This document shows, piece after piece, positions 1 through 5,365 of a stretch of DNA of 6,857 nt. The notes under the pieces are model-generated. The model ran no database searches and was not told the DNA's origin. It saw only the letters and a list, made by a program, of their open reading frames with translations. Position 1 is the first letter of the stretch, and every line of letters starts with the position of its first letter. Source of the DNA: Heliobacteriaceae bacterium (lineage in GTDB: Bacteria; Cyanobacteriota; Vampirovibrionia; Gastranaerophilales; Gastranaerophilaceae); NCBI GenBank assembly GCA_031267015.1, contig JAIRZW010000008.1, positions 1 through 6,857 on the forward strand, written 5' to 3'. The translations under genes and the position numbers were made by a program.

Positions 1-36
1 TAAAAAGTACATTTTGTAAAATTTTATTTACATTAC

Positions 37-57
37 GTAGGGTGCGTCCCACGCACC
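37..57. repeat. Dispersed palindromic repeat, copy A (GTAGGGTGCG family)
   Basis: GTAG (37-40) is followed by a perfect inverted repeat with 7-bp arms, GGTGCGT (41-47) and ACGCACC (51-57), around a CCC spacer. Its outer 10 and 6 bases match a second copy at 1187-1207 in the opposite orientation; only the central five bases differ (16 of 21 identical). Conserved arms around a variable centre indicate a dispersed palindromic element rather than a chance hairpin. It lies downstream of the minus-strand pilin gene and could stop or stabilise that transcript, but there is no T-tract. Confidence 0.7.
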
Positions 58-58
58 G

Positions 59-79
59 ATTAATGCTTCGCAGCTTAAT
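59..79. repeat. Small imperfect hairpin next to repeat copy A
   Basis: ATTAA and TTAAT arms extend through GCT/AGC around a TCGC loop, with one bulged T at 64, giving an 8-bp imperfect stem. It directly abuts the palindromic repeat at 37-57. It may be part of the same element or the 3' end structure of the minus-strand pilin mRNA. No T-run follows on either strand, so it is not called a terminator. The remainder of 80-139 shows nothing I can identify. Confidence 0.3.
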
Positions 80-139
80 TATTGCACGCTTTTGAAGGTC
101 ATGAGGGATTAATTATACAATAAGTAAATGTCTGCGATA

Positions 140-868
140 CTATTTATACGAACCGTTAAAATCATATTTATCATAGAATAATTTATTTTCGGAAATTGTC
201 TTGTCAGCATTAGTAATATATTGCCAAAGTCCGTCAGGATATACTCCTATAAAATAGGCATCAGCGCCGAGCTGGTTTGGGCCCTTAGCAGGCCCGTTGA
301 CGTCTATTAAAGTCATTCCGCATTGATAGCCGGGGTTTTGTGAAAATTGCTGATTTCCGTCTGAATCATAAGTATAATTGCCGTCACTGTCAAGTACAGG
401 ATTGTTAAATACCATATAACAAGCATTGCTTCCTTTGTATTGAGTAATACCAACAGAGCTTCCGTCAGCAAGAACAACATTGTACCATGCAGGGTTTTGG
501 TCCAGATTACTAACATTCGCGAGTCCGCCGGCGCCGTTATTTGTTTTACTAGGATAGTAATATATTTGAGCCATACATCCTCTTATCGTTGTTCCGCAAT
601 CTTTTGCAACTTTCATATATTTTAGAATATTTTGTGCGGTTTGCGTACTGCTGTTTGAGGGGTCAAACACATAAAGATACATGCCTCCCTGCTCATTTTT
701 TGCAAGATTTAAAGCATTTAAAAAAGAGGAATAAGACTTTTTAAGCTGGCTGAGCATGACCATGTCTTTATATTTAGCCACAAGAGCCGGCAGGGTTAAT
801 GCTGCCACTACGCCGATTATGCCTAATGTGATTAATACTTCCGATAATGTAAATGCGATTCTTTTCAT
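140..868 (-). CDS. Type IV prepilin-like (pseudopilin) protein
   Basis: This encodes a 242-residue protein with the class III signal of type IV pilins and type II secretion pseudopilins. A short basic leader MKRIA is followed by FTLSE and a roughly 20-residue hydrophobic helix (residues 6-29). The cleavage site would be A5/F6, with the usual Glu at mature +5. The -1 residue is Ala, not the classical Gly. Four cysteines (91, 98, 150, 183) lie in the globular part. The stretch IDVNGPAKGPNQLGAD (188-203) corresponds to YDINGKAKPNKLGKD in the two tandem paralogs in this window. Two DSDGN repeats (160-164, 168-172) look like calcium-loop sequences. I chose the ATG at 868 rather than the in-frame GTG at 892 because it gives the standard short leader and the promoter -10 box lies between the two. 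No Shine-Dalgarno precedes the ATG. Expected at the inner membrane, then in a pilus or pseudopilus. The exact role is unknown. Confidence 0.85.
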   Translation of the reverse strand: MKRIAFTLSEVLITLGIIGVVAALTLPALVAKYKDMVMLSQLKKSYSSFLNALNLAKNEQGGMYLYVFDPSNSSTQTAQNILKYMKVAKDCGTTIRGCMAQIYYYPSKTNNGAGGLANVSNLDQNPAWYNVVLADGSSVGITQYKGSNACYMVFNNPVLDSDGNYTYDSDGNQQFSQNPGYQCGMTLIDVNGPAKGPNQLGADAYFIGVYPDGLWQYITNADKTISENKLFYDKYDFNGSYK

Positions 869-875
869 ATATTCA

Positions 876-903
876 ATTATATATGAATTCACAAATATGT
901 CAA
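876..903 (-). promoter_or_regulatory. Sigma-70 promoter of the minus-strand pilin gene
   Basis: On the minus strand a perfect TTGACA (898-903) is followed after 16 bases by a perfect TATAAT (876-881). Only 7 bases separate the -10 box from the ATG at 868, so transcription should begin at or within a base or two of the start codon. That implies a leaderless mRNA, matching the missing Shine-Dalgarno. A 5-bp dyad ATTCA (871-875)/TGAAT (884-888) is centred on the -10 box and is a candidate operator. Confidence 0.65.
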
Positions 904-915
904 TACCCCTATAAT
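888..915 (+). promoter_or_regulatory. Candidate promoter of the HTH regulator gene
   Basis: TTCACA (888-893, one mismatch to TTGACA) is followed after 16 bases by TATAAT (910-915). It is interleaved with the opposite-strand promoter at 876-903, so RNA polymerase could hardly occupy both at once. A second TATAAT at 924-929 lies 10 bases before the ATG at 940 and is an alternative -10 box. The region is very AT-rich, so chance matches are possible. Confidence 0.45.
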
Positions 916-939
916 TCCATAAATATAATAATTAATAGA

Positions 940-1158
940 ATGGATAAAAAATTAATTTACAAAAAAATCGGCAGAAATATACAAAATGAACGCAAAAAAC
1001 TCGGGTTAACCCAAGAAAATTTTGCTGAGTTAATGGATGTTTCCTGGAGTTATGTTGCGAAAATTGAAGGCGGGTTCCAAAATTTTTCAATAGGAAAGTT
1101 AATTGATATTGCCGGATATCTTAAAATTGATGTGTCAGAATTGTTAAAATTGGATTGA
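940..1158 (+). CDS. Small XRE/Cro-CI family HTH transcriptional regulator
   Basis: This encodes a 72-residue protein that is essentially one Cro/CI-type helix-turn-helix domain. Helix 1 is about residues 8-21 (KKIGRNIQNERKKLG). Helix 2 is 24-33 (TQENFAELMD). The recognition helix is about 35-45 (SWSYVAKIEGG). Helices 4-5 span about 50-70 and end in IDVSELLKLD. There is no additional effector or dimerisation domain, so it probably binds DNA as a small dimer. The ATG at 940 was chosen because homologous domains begin there; an in-frame upstream extension (from 853) would run back through the promoters. No clear Shine-Dalgarno is visible. It is divergent from the prepilin gene across 71 bp with interleaved promoters, so a plausible inferred role is repressing itself and that pilin gene. 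The regulated target is not demonstrated. Confidence 0.85.
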   Translation: MDKKLIYKKIGRNIQNERKKLGLTQENFAELMDVSWSYVAKIEGGFQNFSIGKLIDIAGYLKIDVSELLKLD

Positions 1159-1186
1159 GTATGCAGAATATGGACCAGCATGAACC

Positions 1187-1207
1187 GGTGCGCACGGCGC
1201 ACCCTAC
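1187..1207. repeat. Dispersed palindromic repeat, copy B (inverted relative to copy A)
   Basis: GGTGCGC (1187-1193) and GCGCACC (1197-1203) form a perfect 7-bp inverted repeat around ACG, followed by CTAC (1204-1207). Read on the minus strand it is GTAGGGTGCG, a variable centre, then CGCACC, matching the element at 37-57 except in the central five bases. It sits between the convergent HTH and rpoD genes, four bases from a second repeat family. A hairpin here could act on both converging transcripts. Confidence 0.75.
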
Positions 1208-1211
1208 TTTG

Positions 1212-1247
1212 CTGGATTGCTTCGTCGTTACACTCCTCGCAATGACG
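1212..1247 (-). repeat. Dispersed CGTCATTGCGAG...CGAAGCAATCCAG repeat, intergenic copy
   Basis: On the minus strand this is CGTCATTGCGAG, an 11-base variable centre, then CGAAGCAATCCAG. The same 12-base and 13-base ends, around an 8-base centre, recur at 5384-5416 inside a pilin gene. The ATTGC/GCAAT ends can pair. Repeats of this form are scattered through many bacterial genomes and often yield spurious peptides such as RHCEE..DEAIQ. This copy begins 8 bases beyond the rpoD stop codon, in the gap between convergent genes, the common location for such elements. Confidence 0.8.
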
Positions 1248-1255
1248 CGGTTGCA

Positions 1256-2347
1256 CTACGATTCTACGTATTCTCTTAAGCGTTTGCTGCGGTTTGGATG
1301 ACGCAGTTTGCGCAGGGCTTTTGCCTCAATCTGACGGATACGTTCACGGGTTACGCCGAATAATTGGCCAACTTCTTCCAAAGTCCGCTGGCGGCCGTCG
1401 TCCATACCGAAACGCAGACGCAAAACGTCGCGTTCGCGCGGCGACAAGGTGCACAAAACTTCCGCTAAGTCTTCACGAAGCAGCTCGGACGCAACAGTCT
1501 TCACAGGCGCGTCAGCTTCTTTGTCCTCAATAAAGTCGCCGAGTCTTGAATCTTCCTCTTTTCCTATCGGGGTTTCCAACGACAGCGGTTCTTGTGCGAT
1601 TTTAATTATTTCACGAAGTTTCGGGATAGAAACGTTCATCTCGATTGCAAGTTCGTCTTCGGTCGGCTTTCTCGAAAGCTCCTGAGCCAGACGGCGCGTG
1701 ACTTTTTTCAATTTGTTAATTGTTTCGACCATGTGAACAGGGATTCTGATTGTGCGCGCCTGATCTGCGATTGCGCGTGTAATCGCCTGACGAATCCACC
1801 ACGTTGCATAAGTCGAGAATTTGAAGCCTCTTTCGTGGTCAAACTTCTCTGCCGCACGAATCAGGCCAAGGTTGCCTTCCTGAATAAGGTCAAGGAATAA
1901 CATGCCGCGTCCCACGTATTTTTTCGCGATACTTACGACCAGACGAAGGTTTGCCTGAACGAGTTTTCTTTTCGCAATAGCGCCCGGGGTGCCGCCTTCG
2001 AGAATCTCTCTGGCAAGTTCTATTTCTTCATTGGCCGAAAGAAGTTTGATTCTTCCGATTTCCCGCAGATAAAGTCTTACAGGGTCGTCAACCGCAATGC
2101 CTTTTGGTGCATCAAAGTCAGCAGATTCGCTTTCTGCGCCGGAGCTCATCATATATATGTCTTCTAAATTAATCTTGGCATCAAGTTTTTGGGTAACGAT
2201 ATCTTCAATGTTATCAGTGCTGATATCCATGTTCATGTATATAGTATCGGATTCGCCTGATAAATCCGTATCCTCATCAAGTAAATCCTCATGGTCTTCG
2301 TCCATTATACTAACGATAGAGGAACCTGCTTGTCTTTTCTTTGTCAT
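1256..2347 (-). CDS. rpoD: Primary RNA polymerase sigma factor (sigma-70 family, SigA/RpoD)
   Basis: This 363-residue sigma factor directs core RNA polymerase to -35/-10 promoters. The N-terminal 85 residues are acidic and poorly conserved, with no full-length region 1.1. Region 1.2 starts near [12 protein letters not shown] (87-98). Region 2 covers about 126-206, with the RNAP-binding [18 protein letters not shown] (153-170) and the -10 recognition and melting helix [18 protein letters not shown] (179-196). Region 3 is about 207-275. Region 4 is about 287-360, with the -35-binding [23 protein letters not shown] (322-341). All group 1 signature motifs are intact. Length and region 1.2/2 sequence resemble cyanobacterial-type principal sigma factors. 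Its ATG directly abuts the dnaG stop codon, so the two are probably co-transcribed and translationally coupled. The consensus TTGACA and TATAAT-like promoters elsewhere in the window fit this factor's expected specificity. Confidence 0.97.
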   Translation of the reverse strand: MTKKRQAGSSIVSIMDEDHEDLLDEDTDLSGESDTIYMNMDISTDNIEDIVTQKLDAKINLEDIYMMSSGAESESADFDAPKGIAVDDPVRLYLREIGRIKLLSANEEIELAREILEGGTPGAIAKRKLVQANLRLVVSIAKKYVGRGMLFLDLIQEGNLGLIRAAEKFDHERGFKFSTYATWWIRQAITRAIADQARTIRIPVHMVETINKLKKVTRRLAQELSRKPTEDELAIEMNVSIPKLREIIKIAQEPLSLETPIGKEEDSRLGDFIEDKEADAPVKTVASELLREDLAEVLCTLSPRERDVLRLRFGMDDGRQRTLEEVGQLFGVTRERIRQIEAKALRKLRHPNRSKRLREYVES

Positions 2348-2360
2348 TTAATTTTTCTCC
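2348..2360 (-). promoter_or_regulatory. rpoD ribosome binding site inside the dnaG 3' end (TAAATG junction)
   Basis: On the minus strand GGAG (2357-2360) lies within the last codons of dnaG, 9 bases before the rpoD ATG. The dnaG stop TAA (2348-2350) directly abuts that ATG, giving TAAATG with no gap or overlap. This layout favours re-initiation by ribosomes that have just finished dnaG. Confidence 0.7.
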
Positions 2361-4228
2361 AATTTGAATTTGTTGTTTATCCTGTCTCTTAGCTGCATTT
2401 GAATCTTCAAGGCTTGCGCGTCATCATTGTTCACATTTTTATATAAATTACGTATTTGGTCCTGTTCTTCTTCTTTTCGACACTGACTGATTCTGCTGAT
2501 GCTTTCGTCTATCACTGCTTCAAAATCTCCGGCGTCAAGGTTATGGAATGCTTCCGCAATACTCGTCAACTCTGTTATAAGTTTCTGTACCTCAGGGTCT
2601 TGAACGTATTTTGTATATAACTGTTCGATTAGGTCCTTTACCTTGCCATTATTTACTGTACTGACCAGTTTTTCAAGTGTGTTCTTTACATTAATTAACA
2701 TTGGGTCGGTAAAGGCTGCGCTGCTTGTCTTTTCGCTTATTTGTGCAAATGTCAGCGGGGCGTCTGTTACAAAAAAAACACTCAATAAATTTTTTTGCGT
2801 TTTTTCGGAAATTGATGAATTTTTTGTTACAATTCTGTTAATATTATGACTTGTTTGGCTAACGGTTTCTTCCTTCATTTTGCGTATTTCGCTCAAAAGC
2901 GCGGTTTCATCTACGCCTATTGTGTTTGCGACCATATTCACGTATTCGGTCTGAACGATTTCGTTTTGAATCTCCTGTAAAATCGGAATAATACGTTTAA
3001 TGAATTTGGTTTTTTCGGTCGGTGTTGCGGCCTCGTTTTTCTCTTTGAGAATGTTATTGAGCTGAAAATCAATAAGCAGCGGCGCATGCTCCATGTATTG
3101 CCTGTAACTTTGCGCGCCGGACTGGCGGATGAATTCATCCGGATCTTTGCCTTCGGGCGGCGCTATGACGCGGATTTCGCACGAATACTTGTCGTCAGCA
3201 GCGGAAATATAGCTTTCATCAAACTGTTTAATGTTGCCAAGACCCTGAAAGGCTTCTTTTATCAGGTCTGCGTTGCGGTCGGTTGCCTTGAGCCCTGCCG
3301 AATCCGTGTCAAATGACAGGTAAATCCGGCGCGATGGCGTATAACGCGACAAAAGCTTTATGTGGTCTGCGGTTAAGGAGGTTCCGCAAGACGCAACGCA
3401 GTTTTTAATCCCGTGCGCTTGGGCCGAAATCACGTCAAAGTAGCCTTCCATAAGGATTACGCTGTCTTCGGCCTTGATTGTGTCTTTTGCCGTGTAAAGG
3501 CCGTACAGAAGTTTGCTTTTGTTATAAATTATTGAATCGGATGAGTTAAGGTATTTTGGCTGCTGGTCGTCTTCGACCGCACGCGCGCCAAACGCCACGA
3601 CGTCGCCGAATTCGTTTTGAATCGGGACGATAACCCTGTTTCGGAAACGGTCAATAAAGCCGCTTTTGCCCGAAATTATGAGCCCTGATTTTTCAAGAAC
3701 CTCGTCTGAAAGTTCGTCTTTGAATTTGTCATAAAAAGTTGTATAGGTCTTGGGCGCAAGCCCCAGTTTAAATTCCTCAATTATATCTTTTGTAATCCCG
3801 CGGTTTGCAAGGTATTTGCGCACGGGTTCGGCATCGGCGTCTTTCAGAAGCCGCAGGTTGTAGAATTCCGCAGCCTTTGTGCAGGCCTTAATCATCAGGT
3901 CTTTGAGGCCTTTTGGACCTGTTTTATTAAAGCTTGCAGGGATTTCGAGGTGAAACCGCTCGGCAAGTTCGGTGATAACGTCCATGAATTCACGGTTTTG
4001 GGTTTTCATCATAAACGAAAGCGCGTCGCCGCCTTCGCCGCAGCCAAAGCATTTATAGATTCCGAGCTGTGGGTTCACGGAAAATGAGGGTGTTTTTTCC
4101 TTGTGAAAAGGACACAAACCCCAGTAATGGTTGCCGGATTTTTTCAGGATAACCTGCTCGGACACTACGTCCACAATATCCAGCCGGTCTTTTATTTTCG
4201 CTACCAAGTCTTCCATGCTGTCTGCCAT
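2348..4228 (-). CDS. dnaG: DNA primase DnaG
   Basis: This 626-residue primase makes the RNA primers for leading- and lagging-strand synthesis at the replication fork. An N-terminal CHC2 zinc-binding domain has ligands C39, H42, C60 and C63 within LCPFHKEKTPSFSV...KCFGCGEGGDAL. The RNAP-basic motif is RFRNRVIVPI (194-203). The TOPRIM catalytic core has the Glu in VILMEGYFDVI (E261) and the metal-binding DTD in SFDTDSAG (D307, D309), followed by KDPDEFI (361-367). The C-terminal 200 residues are divergent, helical and charged, as expected for the helicase-binding domain. Length is normal for the family. The ATG at 4228 gives the usual N-terminus (IKDRLDIVDVVSEQV). No Shine-Dalgarno precedes it. 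The gene is divergent from the first tandem pilin gene and directly upstream of rpoD, as in the macromolecular-synthesis operon; rpsU is not in the window. Confidence 0.97.
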   Translation of the reverse strand: MADSMEDLVAKIKDRLDIVDVVSEQVILKKSGNHYWGLCPFHKEKTPSFSVNPQLGIYKCFGCGEGGDALSFMMKTQNREFMDVITELAERFHLEIPASFNKTGPKGLKDLMIKACTKAAEFYNLRLLKDADAEPVRKYLANRGITKDIIEEFKLGLAPKTYTTFYDKFKDELSDEVLEKSGLIISGKSGFIDRFRNRVIVPIQNEFGDVVAFGARAVEDDQQPKYLNSSDSIIYNKSKLLYGLYTAKDTIKAEDSVILMEGYFDVISAQAHGIKNCVASCGTSLTADHIKLLSRYTPSRRIYLSFDTDSAGLKATDRNADLIKEAFQGLGNIKQFDESYISAADDKYSCEIRVIAPPEGKDPDEFIRQSGAQSYRQYMEHAPLLIDFQLNNILKEKNEAATPTEKTKFIKRIIPILQEIQNEIVQTEYVNMVANTIGVDETALLSEIRKMKEETVSQTSHNINRIVTKNSSISEKTQKNLLSVFFVTDAPLTFAQISEKTSSAAFTDPMLINVKNTLEKLVSTVNNGKVKDLIEQLYTKYVQDPEVQKLITELTSIAEAFHNLDAGDFEAVIDESISRISQCRKEEEQDQIRNLYKNVNNDDAQALKIQMQLRDRINNKFKLEKN

Positions 4229-4242
4229 GATAATATTTTAGC

Positions 4243-4271
4243 ACAATAATAACTTTTGATACTTTTTTCAA
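4243..4271 (-). promoter_or_regulatory. Candidate promoter for dnaG-rpoD
   Basis: On the minus strand TTGAAA (4266-4271) is followed after 17 bases by TATTGT (4243-4248). An alternative -10, TAAAAT (4235-4240), lies only 6 bases before the dnaG ATG but has no good -35. Either choice leaves a very short 5' leader, consistent with the missing Shine-Dalgarno. The sequence is AT-rich, so this is tentative. Confidence 0.35.
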
Positions 4272-4286
4272 CTTTAGAAAATTCAC

Positions 4287-4315
4287 TTGACAAATTCCAA
4301 AATTTTTTATACAAT
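4287..4315 (+). promoter_or_regulatory. Sigma-70 promoter of tandem pilin paralog 1
   Basis: A perfect TTGACA (4287-4292), a 17-base spacer and TACAAT (4310-4315) form a strong consensus promoter. The same elements, with a closely similar spacer containing a run of T, precede paralog 2 at 5299-5327. Predicted transcription starts near 4322. Confidence 0.8.
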
Positions 4316-4321
4316 CTCATA

Positions 4322-4340
4322 TGGTTACATTTCGTAACCA
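4322..4340 (+). promoter_or_regulatory. Dyad/5' stem-loop at the paralog 1 transcript start
   Basis: TGGTTAC (4322-4328) and GTAACCA (4334-4340) form a 7-bp perfect inverted repeat around ATTTC. It starts at about the predicted +1, so it could be a repressor operator or a stem at the extreme 5' end of the mRNA that protects it from decay. The inner GTTAC-ATTTC-GTAAC is exactly conserved before paralog 2. It sits just before the Shine-Dalgarno AGGAG at 4343-4347. Confidence 0.55.
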
Positions 4341-4353
4341 AAAGGAGAAAAGT

Positions 4354-5286
4354 ATGATGAAAAAAGCGTTTACGTTGGCGGAAGTGTTAGTTACACTTGG
4401 AATTATCGGAGTAGTAGCGGCGTTGGTTATGCCGGGTCTTGTACAGGATTGGAGGGAAAAATCTTACTCAACGGCTAAAGAAGTATTTAACAGGCGGTTA
4501 GAGGAAGCAACACGCCAAATGAATATTAATGAAGCGTTAACTGGTTATTCCACAACAGAAGCATTCGTCAATGAATTAAAAAAGTATCTAAAAATACTAC
4601 AAGTATGTCCAAGTGACCCGTCAGGATGTTTTGCAGCGGCAGTAACAAACAGTGACGGCAGTGAAACAGTAGAAACAAAGGATTTAAAGAATTCAAGTGA
4701 CTTAAATGAAGGGAACTGGGGAACAAAAGCATTAGGAATAGGACTAATAAACGGTTATACAGCAATCTTAAGCTATAACCCCAGTTGTTCAATAGATGAT
4801 ATAACGTCACCCGGCTCCCAAACAACATCGTGTTTAAGTCTTGTATATGATATAAACGGAAAAGCAAAACCAAACAAGCTGGGAAAAGATGTATATACAT
4901 TAAATGCTAATATATTCAACAGATGCAGTGAAACAAAGATAGGGAATTTATGTGTGTCATCTGTCAAGTCATACAGCCCGATAGATACTTGTGACGGATC
5001 GCCTGATATTTCATATGACCCTCTAGGAAGTAAAAATAGTTATTGTGCAAATAATTATTGGGCAGGAGCTAAGAAACACTGTGCCGATATAGGCATGCGT
5101 CTTCCGACGATGAGTGAACTAAACAGCTTGGTCTCTTCCGCAAGCCAGTTGGGCATGTCACATACCCTCTCCCACTGGTCCTCAGAGGAGTACGATGCAA
5201 ACAGCGTACGGTTCATGAACCTGCCTAATGGCGATAAGTCCTACACCGCCAAGATCAACAGCATCTTCATGCGTTGCGTGAAGTAA
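4354..5286 (+). CDS. Type IV prepilin-like protein with C-terminal Lcl/DUF1566-like module (paralog 1)
   Basis: This encodes a 310-residue prepilin-like protein. The leader MMKKA is followed by FTLAEVLVTLGIIGVVAALVMPGLV (6-30), the N-terminal methylation and transmembrane helix, with Glu at mature +5 and Ala rather than Gly at -1. A body (about 31-188) shares YDINGKAKPNKLGKD (165-179) with the other two pilins here. The C-terminal 75 residues carry AKKHCADIGMRLPT (239-252), HWSSEE (274-279) and a terminal MRCVK. This pattern fits the Lcl/DUF1566 C-type-lectin-like fold, assigned by motif only. Ten cysteines (85, 92, 145, 160, 191, 200, 213, 231, 243, 308) could form five disulfides after export. 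The ATG at 4354 lies 6 bases after AGGAG; an in-frame ATG at 4321 overlaps the predicted transcription start and is not used. ATG 4357 is a possible alternative. Ligand and assembly partners are unknown. Confidence 0.88.
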   Translation: MMKKAFTLAEVLVTLGIIGVVAALVMPGLVQDWREKSYSTAKEVFNRRLEEATRQMNINEALTGYSTTEAFVNELKKYLKILQVCPSDPSGCFAAAVTNSDGSETVETKDLKNSSDLNEGNWGTKALGIGLINGYTAILSYNPSCSIDDITSPGSQTTSCLSLVYDINGKAKPNKLGKDVYTLNANIFNRCSETKIGNLCVSSVKSYSPIDTCDGSPDISYDPLGSKNSYCANNYWAGAKKHCADIGMRLPTMSELNSLVSSASQLGMSHTLSHWSSEEYDANSVRFMNLPNGDKSYTAKINSIFMRCVK

Positions 5287-5298
5287 TTGTTTATAGTA

Positions 5299-5327
5299 TT
5301 GACAAATTTCAAGGTTTTTTATACAAT
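5299..5327 (+). promoter_or_regulatory. Sigma-70 promoter of tandem pilin paralog 2
   Basis: TTGACA (5299-5304), a 17-base spacer and TACAAT (5322-5327) reproduce the promoter of paralog 1. The -35 box lies only 13 bases beyond the stop codon of paralog 1. Each copy therefore has its own promoter, though read-through from the first gene is also possible because no terminator separates them. Confidence 0.8.
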
Positions 5328-5335
5328 CTCATGTA

Positions 5336-5350
5336 GTTACATTTCGTAAC
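5336..5350 (+). promoter_or_regulatory. Dyad/5' stem-loop at the paralog 2 transcript start
   Basis: GTTAC (5336-5340), ATTTC and GTAAC (5346-5350) form a perfect 15-base dyad at the same place relative to the promoter as in paralog 1. The bases just outside differ between copies, and the extra two pairs seen in paralog 1 are lost here. The core alone is therefore conserved. AGGAG (5355-5359) follows, 6 bases before the ATG. Confidence 0.5.
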
Positions 5351-5365
5351 AGATAGGAGAAAAGT

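Noticed and set aside
16..31. AT-only inverted repeat GTAAA...TTTAC
   Set aside because: Five-base arms in AT-rich sequence are expected by chance and nothing else supports a function.
869..892. GTG start giving an 8-residue longer minus-strand prepilin
   Set aside because: It overlaps the promoter -10 and spacer, and the ATG at 868 gives the normal short basic leader.
853..939. N-terminal extension of the HTH gene
   Set aside because: These codons run through the divergent promoters and the other gene's start and show no protein-like conservation. The HTH domain begins properly from the ATG at 940.
1050..1256. Minus-strand ORF starting MQPRHCEECNDEAIQQ
   Set aside because: It is a translation of the palindromic repeats (1187-1247) and then runs antisense through the HTH gene. 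RHCEE..DEAIQ peptides are a typical artefact of this repeat.
1294..2351. Several plus-strand ORFs antisense to rpoD
   Set aside because: They are shadows of the rpoD reading frame with no start signals or recognisable protein features.
4321..4353. In-frame upstream ATG extending pilin paralog 1 by 11 residues
   Set aside because: It lies at or before the predicted transcription start and inside the dyad, has no ribosome binding site, and would bury the prepilin leader. ATG 4354 has AGGAG at 6 bases.
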